From Zingiber officinale (taxonomy: Eukaryota > Streptophyta > Magnoliopsida > Zingiberales > Zingiberaceae): a stretch of DNA of 64,000 bases. The position numbers and the translations under genes are program-made. A model generated the notes under the pieces. It saw only the letters and a program-made list of their open reading frames with translations. It searched no databases and was not told where the DNA came from. The stretch covers positions 36,996,868 to 37,060,867 of the forward strand of contig NC_055994.1 in assembly GCF_018446385.1 (NCBI RefSeq). Direction: 5' to 3'. Positions 10,900-22,336 of the stretch are shown in pieces. The first letter of the stretch is position 1, and each line of letters begins with the position of its first letter.

Positions 10900-12330
10900 A
10901 TTAATTAATATTTTGAAATTAATTGAATAATATTCTGAATTAATTGAATAATATTTTGAAATGATTTTCAAAAAAATTTTAAATGATTTTGTAATGAATT
11001 TTCCAAAGATTTTTAAAATGAATTTTCAAAAGATTTTTCAAATAATTTTTAAATGATTTTGAAATTGATTTTAAAAATATTTTTACATTAATTTTTAAAA
11101 TAATTTGCAATTGGTATTTTAAATAATTTATAAAGTAATTTTGAAATGATTTTTAAAATATTTTGAAATTGATTTTAAAATATTTTGAATGTAATTTTGA
11201 AATCATTTTTAAAATATTTTGAAAGTAATTTTGAAATTGGTATTAAAAATATTTTTCAAAGAATTTTTAAAAAGATTTCAAATAATTTTTAAAGAATTTT
11301 TTAATAGATTTAAAATAATTTAGAAATTAAGTTTTAAAATATTTTTAAAATCATTTTTAAAAGATTCTTCAAATAATTTTGAAATTAAGTTTTAAAATAT
11401 ATTTAAAATAATTTTTTTTAAAAAAAACAAATAATTTTGAAATTAAGTTTTAAAATATTTTTAAAATTATTTTTTAAAATATTTATCAAATAATTTAGAA
11501 ATTAAGTTTTAAAAGATTTTTAAAATGAATTTTTAAAAGATTTTTCAAATAATTTTGAAATTAAGTTTTAAAAGATTTTTAAAATGATTTTTTTAAAAAG
11601 ATTTTTTAAATAATTTTGAAATTAAGTTTTAAAAGATTTTTAAAAAAAAAATTCAAATAATTTTGAATTTAAGTTTTAAAAGATTTTTAAAATGATTTTT
11701 TTAAAAGATTTTTCAAATAATTTTGAAATTATGTTTTAGAAGATTTTTAAAATAATTTTTTTTTGAAAGATTTTTCAAATAATTTAGAAATAAAGTTTTT
11801 TAAGATTTTTAAAATGATTTTTTTTAAAAGATTTTTCAAATAATTTATAAATTAAGTTTTAAAATATTTTTAAAATGATTTTTTAATTTAAAAGATTTTT
11901 CAAAAATTTTGATTTAAGTTTTAAAAGATTTTTAAAATGGTGTTTAAAAAGATTTTTCAAATAATTTTGAAATTTTGTTTTAAAAGATTTTTTAAATGAT
12001 TTTTTAAAAGATTTTTCAAATAATTTTGAAATTAAGTTTTAAAATATTTTTAAAATGATTCTTTAAATGATTTTTCAAATAATTTTGAAATTAAGTTTTA
12101 AAAGATTTTTAAAATGATTTTTTAAAAGATTTTTCAAATAATTTTAAAATTAAGTTTTAAAAGATTTTTAAAATAATTTTTTTAAAGATTTTTCAAATAA
12201 TTTTGAAATTATGTTTTAAAATATTTTTAAAATGATTTTTTTTTAAAAGATTTTTCAAATAATTTTGAAATTAAGTTTTAAAAGATTTTTAAAATGATTT
12301 TTCAAATAATTTTTTGTTAATTAATTTTTG
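10900..12330. repeat. Decayed 59-bp AT-rich tandem array
   Basis: Runs of 'gatttttcaaataattttg', 'aaattaagttttaaaag' and 'atttttaaaatgattttt' recur in order with a period near 59-60 bp (for example 12010 and 12069). The last third is the most regular. No ORF crosses it. It is an unusual satellite-like insert inside a retroelement body. Confidence 0.8.
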
Positions 12331-12339
12331 AAAAATAAT

Positions 12340-12560
12340 TTTGAGTTAGTTTCATTTGAAAAATAATATTAATTTCGAATTTAATTTTGAATTTGAATTA
12401 GTTATAATTACATATTTAATTTTGAATTTTAATTAAATTTAATTTTGAATTTGTATTAATTATAATTACGAATTTAATTTTGAATTTGAATTAATTATAA
12501 TTGCAAATTTAGTTTTGAATTTGAATTAATTATAATTAAGAATTTAATTTTGAATTTGAA
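12340..12560. repeat. 35-bp AT-rich tandem array
   Basis: Units of about 34-36 bp built on 'aatttaattttgaatttg' and 'aattaattataatt', roughly five copies. They follow directly on the 59-bp array but use a different sequence. Confidence 0.75.
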
Positions 12561-13532
12561 TTTCAAATTTGATTCTCTTTTAAATTTCTATTCCTTAGTC
12601 ATCTCACTCGATCTAAATTTTCAATCAGGTAATCCTATAATTTTTGTGAGATGTATTAGGTTCAATTTTTGGGTTATGTTTAACTTTGTGTTAGATTTCG
12701 GTTTAGCTTTGGGTTCAACAAGTAGCCGTTCTTTGGATAAACTTCTAGGCTATGGTGAGTCACAAAGACATCATTAAGGTAACCATGCCTTCGAGGTTTT
12801 CCAAATAGTCCTACCCATTGAACTTAGTACAAAACCTTGGTCTAACTAGTTAGGATCCATAAAGGGTAGCTTCGGTCAGTTCCAATTAGCCAAATACACC
12901 AGGTCGAAGTCATATCTTCCTAGACATGCGATGACTAAGTTTCCCCGACGTACTATCATCCAATACTTCACCAGTACCGTGTGTCAAGTTAAACCTAACC
13001 CATTTTAATCTATCCTTAATTTACCCTGCAAGGTAGTCTACTCTTGGTTACCCTTATCGGGTGGATTAAGTTCGGAGGTGCCAGTTATTCTGGAGCCTTC
13101 CTTTGGATTTTAATTTGATTTAATTTGATTTTAATTTGATTTTGATTTAATTTAATTCGAATTTAACTTGATTTTAATTTAATTTAAGTTTTAAGTTTAT
13201 TTAATTTTAATTTTAATTTAATTAATTTAGTTTTATTTTTATTATTTTTCTTTTTAGCTTGTTTTTAAAATTTTAATTATATTCCTTTAATTTTATTTGT
13301 TAAGATGATTATTTATTTATTTATTTATTAAGATCAATTTAATTATTTATTTGTTAAGATAATTTTTATTTATTTATTAATTAAAACAATTTTTATTTTT
13401 GCTCCCCCTAGATCATAGCCTCGATAAGGTCTATCAAGGTAATAGACTTGATCCTTGGGGACCCAATATTGACCAAGTCCAACTTGATTGACCAAGTTGG
13501 ACTTAGGTACCCATGTTTGGACAACCTTTCTA
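12561..13532 (-). other. B2 internal region after gag, low complexity
   Basis: Mostly non-coding. Around 13400-13530 the minus strand can still be read as short 'VPK..L' segments of the kind that follow gag in this family, but with stops. 13090-13400 is AT-rich simple sequence (repeated 'tttaatttgattt' and 'tttatttattt'). The region 12780-13080 has ordinary base composition and no recognisable domain. Confidence 0.5.
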
Positions 13533-14654
13533 TTATTTCTTTACTAATGATAAGTACGATTTGTATTTTCTTTTAGTTTTAAATCCAAGTCCGGATTTGT
13601 TGTAAACGGCTCGCTGTTTTCCAAGAATCAGATCCAGATTCTTGGAACCCAAGGTGAACCGTTCCAACGTGTCCTTGAGTTCTTTAACTTGAGTTTTCAA
13701 ATTGGAATTTTCTTCCTCAAGTTGTTGGACTTGAGTTGAACTTCCAATTTGAACTGACTCAGTTAAGGGACTTGAGTTAGTCACTTCTTTAAGGGTTGTT
13801 ACCTCCTTTAGAAGTGACTTGACCCGGACGTTAGATTTGGTCAACTTTTTAAGCAAGTAAGGAATTAAGTTTTCCGAATCATCTAGGTTAATACTAGACA
13901 TTATAGAACTTACAGTGGGTTTGGGTCCTTCGGAAACGGATTCGGATCCGTGGCTTCGCTCGGACTCGGCGTCTGATTCGTTCTCGGTTTCGGATTCAAG
14001 CTCGGACTCGGTTTCGGCAACATGTGCTAGTACTGGTAGAGCGAGGAGGCTTACTTGTTCTTCTTCATCGGATTCAGATTCGTCTGATGACTCAGACCAT
14101 GTTGCCTTTAACACTTTCTTCATCTTGCTTGTACCTGCAAATGACGCAACACCTTTCTCGGCCAGAGTAGTATTAGTCTGCTCAAATAATTCGTTAATTA
14201 AAACATGCTTACCTATTTTCGTATCAGAAATACCTTCGTGAAGCTCAATCAACTTCTCCCATAACTCCTTCGCACTTGAGAACTTTCCAACTCGATCAAG
14301 CCCTGAATTTGTTAGTCCGTACTGTAGAGTGTAGGTTGATTTGGCGTTGGCCTCTACTTTCTTGATTAGGATAGGATCCCAGTTCTCGCATGGTGTTGGT
14401 TTGCCGGTTCAGTCAGTTGGTAGTTCGAATCCAGTCTTGACCATCATCCATATGTCGAACTGGGCATGGAGAAAAGACTCCATTCGACACTTCCAATAGC
14501 CGAAGTCTTCGCCGGAGAAGAGCGGGGGACGAGCAGTGCTGTAGCCTTCTTGATGGGCCATTTGAGAAATGAATCTTGCACACAAAGAAACAAGAAGGCT
14601 TGCTCCAAGACTTGGTCTTGGATTAGTAGTGCGGAATAAAGATAGAAATAGCAA
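13533..14654 (-). pseudogene. B2 gag (two frames)
   Basis: The N-terminal piece (14562 to 14409) starts MAHQEGYSTARPPLFSGEDF and has the YWKCRMESFL pattern of Copia gag. The frame shifts, then the C-terminal piece (14252 to 13533, 239 codons) has MIELHEGISDTKIGKHVLIN, a very acidic Ser/Glu/Asp stretch (about residues 50-110), a coiled coil (about 140-195) and the ending LERFTLGSKNLDLILGKQ followed by SGLGFK. The last block is shared with the gags of L and D. No zinc knuckle is visible in these pieces. The role would be a nucleocapsid protein; this copy is disrupted. Confidence 0.8.
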
Positions 14655-14818
14655 TTTACAAATTTTGAGAAGAAAATAATAAAATAATAAAAAATATTAT
14701 TAAAATAATATAAAAAATATTATTTCAAAATTTGCTAAATGCGATATTTCGTTAATCCCAATCAATTGTGAAAAGATGAAATGAATTTTTTGAAAATAGT
14801 TTTGGAGGAAGAAAAATG
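14655..14818. other. AT-rich remnant between B2 gag and LTR
   Basis: AT-rich, with several 'aatattatt' words. A tRNA primer-binding site is expected here and is not present, so the PBS and the last bases of the LTR were probably lost. Confidence 0.5.
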
Positions 14819-15970
14819 AAAGCGCTAGAGGGGGGGTGAATAGCGCTCGTGACTTTCACTCTTTTCGTATTCGTAAAACACGAGTAATAATGCAGCGGAA
14901 ATAGTAAAATGCAGAAACACACAGTAGACACGAGAGGTTACTTCGTTCGGAGCCTATCTCGACTCCTACTCGAAGGCCCGCGGTCGCTGACCGCTTTCGG
15001 TGGGCAACAACTATAGTTCGTAAAAACTATTACAAACTAAGTACAATTCAAAGTAGTAAAAACAACAATTATACCGACAACAAAAGACTAAATGTGAAGC
15101 TCCGGGTTGTTGGCGTCGATTTGAGGCTTTGTCGGAACGTCTCGTTAGTAGCAGGTTGCAGAATGATTGCTTGTGCGAAGTTATTTTGGCTGCTGCTTCG
15201 AGACACCCTTATAAAGGGTGTTCAAGGCGCCTTCATTAAGCACCAAGGCACCTCCAACCCAAGGTTTTATCCCGATTAATCTGTTGTCAATCAAGCTTTG
15301 ACCATTGCTCATTATCCACCTCAAGGCGCCTCCAACGCCACTCCAAGGCGCCTCCAAGCCAAAGGTCCAAGGCGCCTTCAGTCCCCATGAAAGCGCCTCC
15401 AGCTCCTCTGGACAGCTGGCTTCAGCTTGCACACGAGGCGCCTCCAAGCTCCATGGAGGCGCCTTTAACACTGTTCATCCGAGGTGTGAGTTGCTCATTT
15501 GTCCCTGCAAAGCATGTTAGTTGACCAAACACACACATACCCTGCAAGACAAAGTTAGCACACATAAAATATAGTAAATCAAGTGATTGACAGTCATCGG
15601 ACTGTCCGGGTCTGACTTCTGATTTTCGACCAGAAACCCTAGGTCGACCCGACGCCTACTGTTCCCTCTATGGGGAACGCGTCCTCACCTACTCCACTTA
15701 GGAGATTTACCTGTTGCCAGTGCGATCTTCCAGATCGACTGGACTTTTGCTCGGTGCTCGATGCTTCCGGACTTTCTGTTGGACTTCTGCTTCCTGGCTA
15801 TTCCAGTCTTTCACCTGGTTCGCGACACTAGGACTTTCCACCTAGGGTTACCCCCCCCTCCCCCCATAGGACTTTTGCCTGAAGCACTCGACCCACCAAG
15901 ACTTTCCGCATAGGGTTACCACCCCCTATGACCTAGGGTTACCACCCCCTAGGGTTTTCCACCTGCCTAA
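14819..15970 (-). repeat. 5' LTR of B2, truncated
   Basis: Aligns with 8277-9430 with scattered substitutions. The terminal TGTTGGATC on the left and the last 140 bp or so on the right are missing. The right break at 15970 joins unrelated sequence. A TATA box is at 15208-15217 (minus). Confidence 0.85.
15220..15480. repeat. GGCGCC palindrome array (B2 5' LTR)
   Basis: The second copy of the array described at 8680. It has six or more clear GGCGCC cores and shows that the array is a fixed part of the family's LTR rather than a local accident. Confidence 0.85.
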
Positions 15971-16585
15971 CTAGAGAATGGAAATGGTAGTTAAAGGAGA
16001 GAAGATGATTAAGTAAAAGGAGCAAGAGAAAACCAAGTTGCTTACCTTCTCTTCCTCTTGGTTAAGAGAAGAAGCAAGCAAAAGATAAATTGCCTACTTC
16101 CCTCCCTCTCTCTATTTTCTTGGGATTAAAGGAATGAGGGAAAAGAGGAGTTGAGGGAAGGAATGAAGACATGCTTCATTTACATAGGAATAAATAGGAT
16201 TGGGAGAAGAAAAGCAAGGGATTAAATTCTTCTTCTTCCTCCTTCCTTCTCCTTCTTCATTCTCCACCGAAACCAAGAGCCCTCCCTCTCCTCATTCCAA
16301 AAGCTAAGCTAAGGTTCCTCTCCAATAAAACTAATTTATAAGAAGAAGCTTTCAAGATCTACCCCTTCCAAGCAAGAGAAGCAAAAAGGAAGTGCAAGAA
16401 GAAGAAGCTCTCTCCTTCCTTTGCACCTAGGGTACCTTTTTCTTTAAGAAAAACCACAAGCGAAAGGAGGTAAGTTTCCCCTCACCTGTGGTACAATAGC
16501 TTGTGTATTTCCTATGAGATTTGGTTGCCTAAAACCTAGGATACCTTCATGGAATTTTCGGCCAAGACAAGAAGGACCTAGGAAA
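15971..16585. other. Unassigned stretch before LTR M
   Basis: Purine/pyrimidine-asymmetric sequence with many 'gaagaag' and 'ccttctcc' runs, like a transcribed leader. It has no ORF of note and no PBS or PPT I trust. It may be the 3' internal end of element M or an upstream part of a longer LTR. Confidence 0.35.
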
Positions 16586-16599
16586 TGTAAAGACCCAAA

Positions 16600-17860
16600 T
16601 TTGACATGCTCAATGTGTTTCTTATAACATTTATCTTATGGTAGAGGATTTATCTAATGTTCATATGCTAGAATGTTTGGTTAGAACTTAGAGTCATGTC
16701 CCTAGACTCTCGGCCATGCATGAATAAAGGAAATAGGTAAGTTAAGACTCAAACCAAGCATGCCATGATTTTTACCTAAGATAAGATAAGGAGTTAACAT
16801 GATATGCTCATGCTTGTATGTTGATTTGAACTTTATTTCATGCTCATGAACATTCGGCCATGGTAGGTTTTAGGGTCTAGAAGGACTTCAAACCTAAACT
16901 AAGCATGCCATGATGTTCCTTAAGACAAGATATGTAGTTAACATGATATGCTCATTCTTGTATATTGATTAGAATTTTATTCCATGCTCATGAATATTCG
17001 GCCATGGTAGGTTTTAGGGCCTAGGAGAACTTTAAACCTAAACTAAGCATGCCATGATGTTCCTTAAGACAAGATATGTAGTTAACATGATATGCTCATG
17101 CTTGTATATTGATTAGAATTTTATTCCATGCTCATGAATATTCGGCCATGGTAGGTTTTAGGGCCTAGGAGAACTTTAAACCTAAACTAAGCATGCCATG
17201 ATATTCCTTAAGACAAAAATATGAAGTTAACATGACATGCTCATGCTTGTAGGGTTGATTAAAACTTTTCATGCTTTATGAGCTTTCGACCACAACTAGT
17301 TTAAAAGCCTAGGAAACTAAGAACCCAACCTAACTATACTTATGATGTTCCTTGTAATAAATGCTACGAAATTGGTTTAGGGTTTTTCATGCTTTATGCC
17401 ACATGAAACCTAGTCCCATGATTAACAAGTTTCGGCCATGGTAGGTTTATAAGCTTAGGAAACCTAGAACCTAAACTAAACATGCTTATGAGGTTCCTTA
17501 TGACATATGATATGATATTGGGTTAGGGTTCATATGCTTGTATGTTGATTTTTAACCAAATGTGATGCTTGACGGTATTCGGCCATGACAAGTTTATAAG
17601 CTTAGGAAACCTAGAACCTAAACTAAACATGCTTATGGTGTTCCTCACGATTTATGATATGATATTGGTTTAGGGTTCACATGCTTGTATGTTGCTTTTT
17701 GCCCAAAGTAATGCTTGATAAGATTCGGCCATGACAAGATTTCTAAGCTTAGGAAACCTAGAACCTAAACTAAGCATGCTCATGATGTTCCTTATGATAC
17801 ATGATACGATATTGGTTTAGGGTTCACATGCTTGTATGTTGATTTTTAACCTAAGTCACA
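16600..17860. repeat. About 144-bp tandem repeats in LTR M
   Basis: Units built on 'aagcatgccatgatgttcc', 'ttaacatgatatgctcatg' and 'attcggccatggtaggtttt'. Copies start at 16901, 17045 and 17189 (exactly 144 bp apart); the more decayed copies on either side are about 140-165 bp. Around eight copies in total. Confidence 0.85.
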
Positions 17861-18009
17861 ACTATATGTTTCAGCCACTATATGATATTAGGGTTAGAGA
17901 CCTAAATATGATTCCCATGTGTCTCACATGCAATGTTTTCATGATATGATAAGAGCTTGCTATGCTTCTATGTTTAATTATGTATGCTCAATATCTATGC
18001 ATGTTGATA

Positions 18010-18185
18010 ACCCTTATGATGTGCTGTGTGCCCAAATTATGCATGCTATTTATGATGAGCTGTGTGCCAAATTATGTATGCTTTTATGATGAGCTGTGTG
18101 CCCAAACTATGCATGTATTTATGATGTGTTGTGTGCCCAAATTATGCATGCTATTATGATGAGCTGTGTGCCCAAATTTTGTATG
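18010..18185. repeat. 35-bp tandem repeat in LTR M
   Basis: Five copies of a unit with 'gctgtgtgcccaaattatg', starting near 18023, 18059, 18093, 18128 and 18163. The short ORF through it (17962-18159) is a repeat artefact. Confidence 0.85.
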
Positions 18186-18589
18186 ATATGATACGTTAAG
18201 AAATATGATGTGCATGAAATAATAAGAACCATGATATGTATGACATGCTACTTTACTTTATATGGCTTGTACCAAGGGTGGACTCCATAAGCACCGCGGG
18301 GTCGATGGACTAAGAAATGGGCCTCGTTAGGGATGGGCTCCTAAGTGCCCCTAGGTCGATGGACTAAGAAACGGGCCTAGTATGTATGCCTTGTAGGGTT
18401 CGAGACTTGCTACCTTGGACCTACATAGGACGCGCGCATTTATGTATGTGGTACAAGCCGGGGCCCTAATCATGTTGAGATTATGTTTAAGTATGTATAT
18501 AATAAGTTTTCAAAAGACATGTTGCATATATTTTCATGATACATGTTTTTGAAAGTCATCTCGCATAATACTTATGACTATGTTATGAT

Positions 18590-18770
18590 ATGCCAGGATG
18601 CACTTTATGATTATGTTATGATATGCCATGATACTTATGATTATGTTATGTTATGCTAGGATGCACTTTATGACACTTTATGATTATATTATGATATGCC
18701 ATGATACTTATGATTATGTTATGTTATGCTAGGATGCACTTTATGATATGCCATGATATCTTACGATTAT
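18590..18770. repeat. 73-bp tandem repeat in LTR M
   Basis: The block 'gttatgctaggatgcacttt' recurs 73 bp apart (about 18650 and 18723), with half-units rich in 'ttatgattatgttatg' around it. Confidence 0.75.
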
Positions 18771-19312
18771 GTTACGATATGATGCTTCTATACATGATAT
18801 GATGAATTGTCTTTATGCTTTATGTCTTATGAATATGCTATGCTTTACGATTTATGTGAGTAGGAAGGATCTTACTGAGCCTTGTGGGCTCATAGCTTAC
18901 TTTCCTTGTACCACAGATAAAGACAAGGAATGGATGTACTAAGGGAGCAGCAGGAGGGGTAAGAAGGATGTGTGTAGTAGTGGCTCGGCTAAAAGAGAAA
19001 GTCCTGCTTTTATCTAATAAGAATTATGCTTATGTCATTCTTTCATGACTCCATGACATTTCATCATGCTTATTAGTATTATGGCTTAAATTTATGTTAA
19101 GCATGCTATGTGACTTTATATGATAGGTAGTTAGTGATGATGATTTGAAAAGTAAAAGAAAAGTTTTAAAAAGAAAAAAAAATATACTATAAACAAGACT
19201 TCCGTTGTTTTAAGTAGAAAAGATTATTAACAAGTAAATAAGTAAGATAAGATAAGAAGAAAAGGATAAGTAACCCCTGTCAGCTTGAGCAGGAAGGGGC
19301 GGGGCGTTACAT

Positions 19313-20172
19313 CTCTCCTTTCTTGGATTTGAGGGATTATAAATGCTTGTAATCTCTGTTTCTTTCGGATTCTTTCTTCGATTTATGGAGTAGATATCAT
19401 GTTCTAGGATGGAGGGAGTATTTGTAAGGAATTCTTGATGTGAAACTCTTGTGGATATGCTAATTTCCCATTTCTTTGATTTTGCCCTGTTTTGCATCTA
19501 TTTGATCTTGTGTGGAATGTTGGGATTGTGCCTAATTACCATGCTCGATTAAATGTTTGGATATCTTGTGGATCTTGTAGAGGTAATTCTTCATTCGATT
19601 TTTTTAGGGACCTTCGTGAAAAGAACATGCCGGTGTAAGGACGTTTGAGGGATTATCTTGAAGGGGAAATTAGGTATTCCAAGAGGGTAGGATAGATTTA
19701 TGCATTAATCTTTATATCTTGATAGGTTGATGAGTGATGGATTCTTATGTTGTTTTTCCGAGGGATGGTCGTGACAGGCAAGCCCGTGTAAGGACAACAT
19801 AGATTCATTCTAATTGACCAATCTAGGTATGGATTTCAGTCCTAGGTCAGTTCTCTATTGCAAGAGAGAACCGACAACCTTCTACAAATGATGGACAATT
19901 TAGAAAAAGGATTTGGTAGATCATTTACATTTAGAAACCTTACAAAGAAACCAAAACTCTTAGAATATCCCTTATCATTGCCTTTATTCTTGTTGCCTAT
20001 TCTTTCTTTCTTTTATTTACTTTTCATAGTTACACCTAGACTTTGTTAATCCATTGCTTTGTTGTCTAGCTAATTCGTTTTGAGATATTCTTAGTGCTTA
20101 TTACATTCCCTGTGGATACGATAATATTTTATATTACTTGCGATATTTCCGTACACTTGCGAAGAGACAACA
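19313..20172 (+). repeat. Gypsy F 5' LTR, last part
   Basis: Matches 24906-25766 of the 3' LTR with few changes. It ends at GAGACAACA just before the primer-binding site. The small ORFs here are not genes. Confidence 0.85.
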
Positions 20173-20178
20173 AGTTTT

Positions 20179-20196
20179 TGGCGCCATTGCCGGGAA
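20179..20196 (+). other. Primer-binding site of F (tRNA-Asp type)
   Basis: TGGCGCCATTGCCGGGAA, preceded by a T run. It is close to the TGGCGCCGTTGCCGGGG site of Athila/Tat elements, complementary to tRNA-Asp, and confirms rightward orientation. Confidence 0.85.
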
Positions 20197-20626
20197 CTGC
20201 GCTATAACATTAGGAATTATCAATTTAATTAGACTAGACGTAACTTATCTTTTCATTTGCATAGTTGTAACTAATTGTTAGAATTCTGTTTTTATAAGAT
20301 TTTCATTCCTCGTATAACATTCTTGTCAATTTATTTTGTTGTAACTCTAATTCTGCATTTTGATTCTAACATTCTTGTCTAACTTTTCTCTATTTTCTTT
20401 TGATTTAGTTTCTTTCTTCTTTTCTTTTGTAAACATATCTTGCAATCTTGTTCTTGCCATATGAATTATTCTAGATATTTTTCTTGTTCCTTTTGCCTTT
20501 TCTTTCTTCTTTCATTATGCACTTTCTTTCTTGCAATTTAAATCCTACATTTTCTTTCTTACTTTTCATATTGCAGTTTATTTCTTGTCTTTGATTCTTC
20601 ATTTTATAATTTTTTCTTGAATATCC
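20197..20626. other. F leader
   Basis: T-rich untranslated leader with many 'ttctttc' words. No ORF. Confidence 0.6.
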
Positions 20627-21286
20627 ATGAGCACTAACATGTCAAGCAGGCCCATGAGAAATTTTTCTATACCCTTTTCTGTAAGATTTTTATCTCCCAT
20701 TGTGCAACCTCAAATTGAAGCAAAAAGTTTCCAACTAGACCCAGAGTTAATTTTTATGATACAAGGTCACAAATTTGGAGGAGAAGTATCAGAAAGTCCT
20801 TATCTGCATCTTGAAACATTTTTAGAGATTTGTGATATGGTGAAATATGAAGGAGTGTCAGCAGATGCAGTTCGATTGATGGCATTTCCTTTCAGTATCA
20901 AGGATAAAGCAAGAACTTGGTTATATTCTCTCCATCCCCAAAGTATCACAAGTTGGGAGCAATTAGAGAAGCAATTTCTGAATCATTTTTTCCCTCCAAG
21001 CAGAACAGTGTATATGAGGAATTGGATAACAAATTTTGCTCAAGCATATGGAGAATCATTATTTGAAGCATGGGATAGATTTAAGAGTCTTCAAAGATAA
21101 TGTCCTCATCATGGTTTTGAAAAATGGTTGATTTTGCACATATTCTACGGGGAAATTTCTTTCTCAGACAAGAGTTTATTAGATTCATCAGCTGGAGGTT
21201 CTTTTATGGACAAAAGTGAAGATGAATCATATATGTTAATTGATCAAGTGACATTGAACCTCCATGAATGATCAAACATAAGTTGG
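20627..21286 (+). pseudogene. Gypsy F gag, N-terminal part
   Basis: Athila/Tat-type Retrotrans_gag domain. It is open from MSTNMSSRPMRNFSIPF for 157 codons, with IQGHKFGGEVSESPYLHLET, LMAFPFSIKDKARTWLYSLH, WEQLEKQFLNHFFPPSRT and GESLFEAWDRFKSLQR. A stop at 21098-21100 interrupts it, but the frame continues with CPHHGFEKWLI and a 'DSSAGGSFMDKSEDESY' segment, as in intact relatives, to another stop near 21270. The product would be the capsid protein. The start codon follows a T-rich leader; upstream ATGs are absent. Confidence 0.85.
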
Positions 21287-22336
21287 ATGAATTCTCCCTC
21301 AAACATTCAAGAAGTGCAAGCTATAAATGCCATAGAGCCTGTCAAACAAATTGTAACTCAACCATATATGAGTTTTGAAAATCACAAGTCACAGAACATT
21401 GAGTTCAAACATTTAGGGGCAAAGATTGAAAGTATTGTTTCAAATTGGTTTAAAGAAGATCCTCCTCCTTCGCAGACAAGATCTAGTGAAAAGTGTGATG
21501 ATGTTGGGTTGAGAATTGAAAAAAATCATGAAGAACTTCTGAAGAAGGACATGTTTAGAATTGAGGAGAAGAACATTAGAAGATCACAAGAACTCAGTTC
21601 CATTTCTCCAGAAAGTTCCCAAAGGCCAAAAGTATCTTTCCATCAACGATTGATCACACCAACACTAGATAAGCAAGTTGGACCTCCTCCAAAAGCTCAA
21701 AGGGAATTTGGGAAAAAGGAAGTTCAATCTTTCCCAGGACCCTCACTAAGGGCTCCTTTTCCACAAAGGTTAGTGGGGGTCAATGAAAATAACGACTTCG
21801 GTAAATCCTGTGACACTAATATGGTTGAGTGCAGATTTTTGAATGTATATGAAGATGAGGACTCTTTAGATGAGGATTGTGAAAATAATGCAGTGGTAAA
21901 TAAGTTTTTAGATCTACCTCTAAATTTTATAGGGTGTTATAGTGACATTGAACTTTCAGATGATAAATGTGATGTGGTAGATCAACTTAAAACTGCAAGT
22001 GAAGTTATTGATCCTCTTGTTATTGATTCTCCTATTGAGGACATAGATGTTGGTTTATTTTTTGATGTTTGTGTTGTTGATGATGATATGGAAAAATGTG
22101 TAGGGAGCTGTGTTGTGGAAGCAGCATCCCAAGGATCACCACCTTTGTTCATACAACCCTTAGAGGTTTTAAGAATTGATCTTGTTGTGGATCAATGTGT
22201 AGGGACTCATATAGATATTGTTGAGTCTCAAGAATCACCATCTTTGATATCGCCAACACTTGAGCCAAAGCTAGAACCATCATTTGATTCTGAGGAAATC
22301 ACATCCACATGTTTAGAAATATCAAGTATTTCTTAG
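21287..22336 (+). CDS. Gypsy F second ORF (gag C-terminal region)
   Basis: A 349-codon open frame following the gag core. The first 150 residues are charged (KNHEELLKKDMFRIEEKN) with PPPKAQREFGKKEV and a proline-rich segment. The second half is acidic and holds two to three imperfect repeats of the kind CVGSCVVEAASQGSPP and CVGTHIDIVESQESPS. I see no zinc knuckle, no protease D[ST]G and no RT. It is probably the downstream part of the Athila-type polyprotein N-terminus kept open after pol was lost. Function unknown. Confidence 0.55.
   Translation: MNSPSNIQEVQAINAIEPVKQIVTQPYMSFENHKSQNIEFKHLGAKIESIVSNWFKEDPPPSQTRSSEKCDDVGLRIEKNHEELLKKDMFRIEEKNIRRSQELSSISPESSQRPKVSFHQRLITPTLDKQVGPPPKAQREFGKKEVQSFPGPSLRAPFPQRLVGVNENNDFGKSCDTNMVECRFLNVYEDEDSLDEDCENNAVVNKFLDLPLNFIGCYSDIELSDDKCDVVDQLKTASEVIDPLVIDSPIEDIDVGLFFDVCVVDDDMEKCVGSCVVEAASQGSPPLFIQPLEVLRIDLVVDQCVGTHIDIVESQESPSLISPTLEPKLEPSFDSEEITSTCLEISSIS

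Larger units (their letters stand above)
8268..15970 (-). mobile_element. Gag-only Copia element B2 (SIRE-like, 5' LTR truncated)
   Basis: A leftward element with its 3' LTR at 8268-9574, a polypurine tract at 9575-9592, a long AT-rich internal region, gag at 13533-14654 and a truncated 5' LTR at 14819-15970. No protease, integrase or reverse transcriptase can be read, so it must rely on another element for movement. The LTR end near 8285-8300 has the 'ctagaggggggg' (reverse strand CCCCCCCTCTAG) block that I associate with the SIRE/Maximus lineage and that D also carries. No primer-binding site is seen left of 14819, so the leader seems deleted there. It was inserted in the F 5' LTR; the target duplication cannot be verified because the right end is lost. 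Confidence 0.8.
16586..19312 (+). repeat. Tekay/Del-like Gypsy LTR M
   Basis: It begins TGTAAAGACCCAAATTTG and ends GGGGCGTTACA, with TGTAA/TTACA inverted ends typical of Tekay/Del chromovirus LTRs. It holds three internal repeat systems (see separate entries) and, near the end, the 'cttactgagccttgtgggctca' type segment common in such LTRs. The 5-bp flanks (GGAAA and TCTCT) do not match, so this is not a clean solo LTR insertion. About 145 bp of the F LTR (counterpart of 24761-24905) is missing at the right junction. Confidence 0.65.

Noticed and set aside
17962..18159. 65-aa Cys/Met-rich ORF (MLLCLIMYAQYL...)
   Set aside because: A 35-bp tandem repeat in LTR M translated through; 35 is not a multiple of three and the frame survives by chance.
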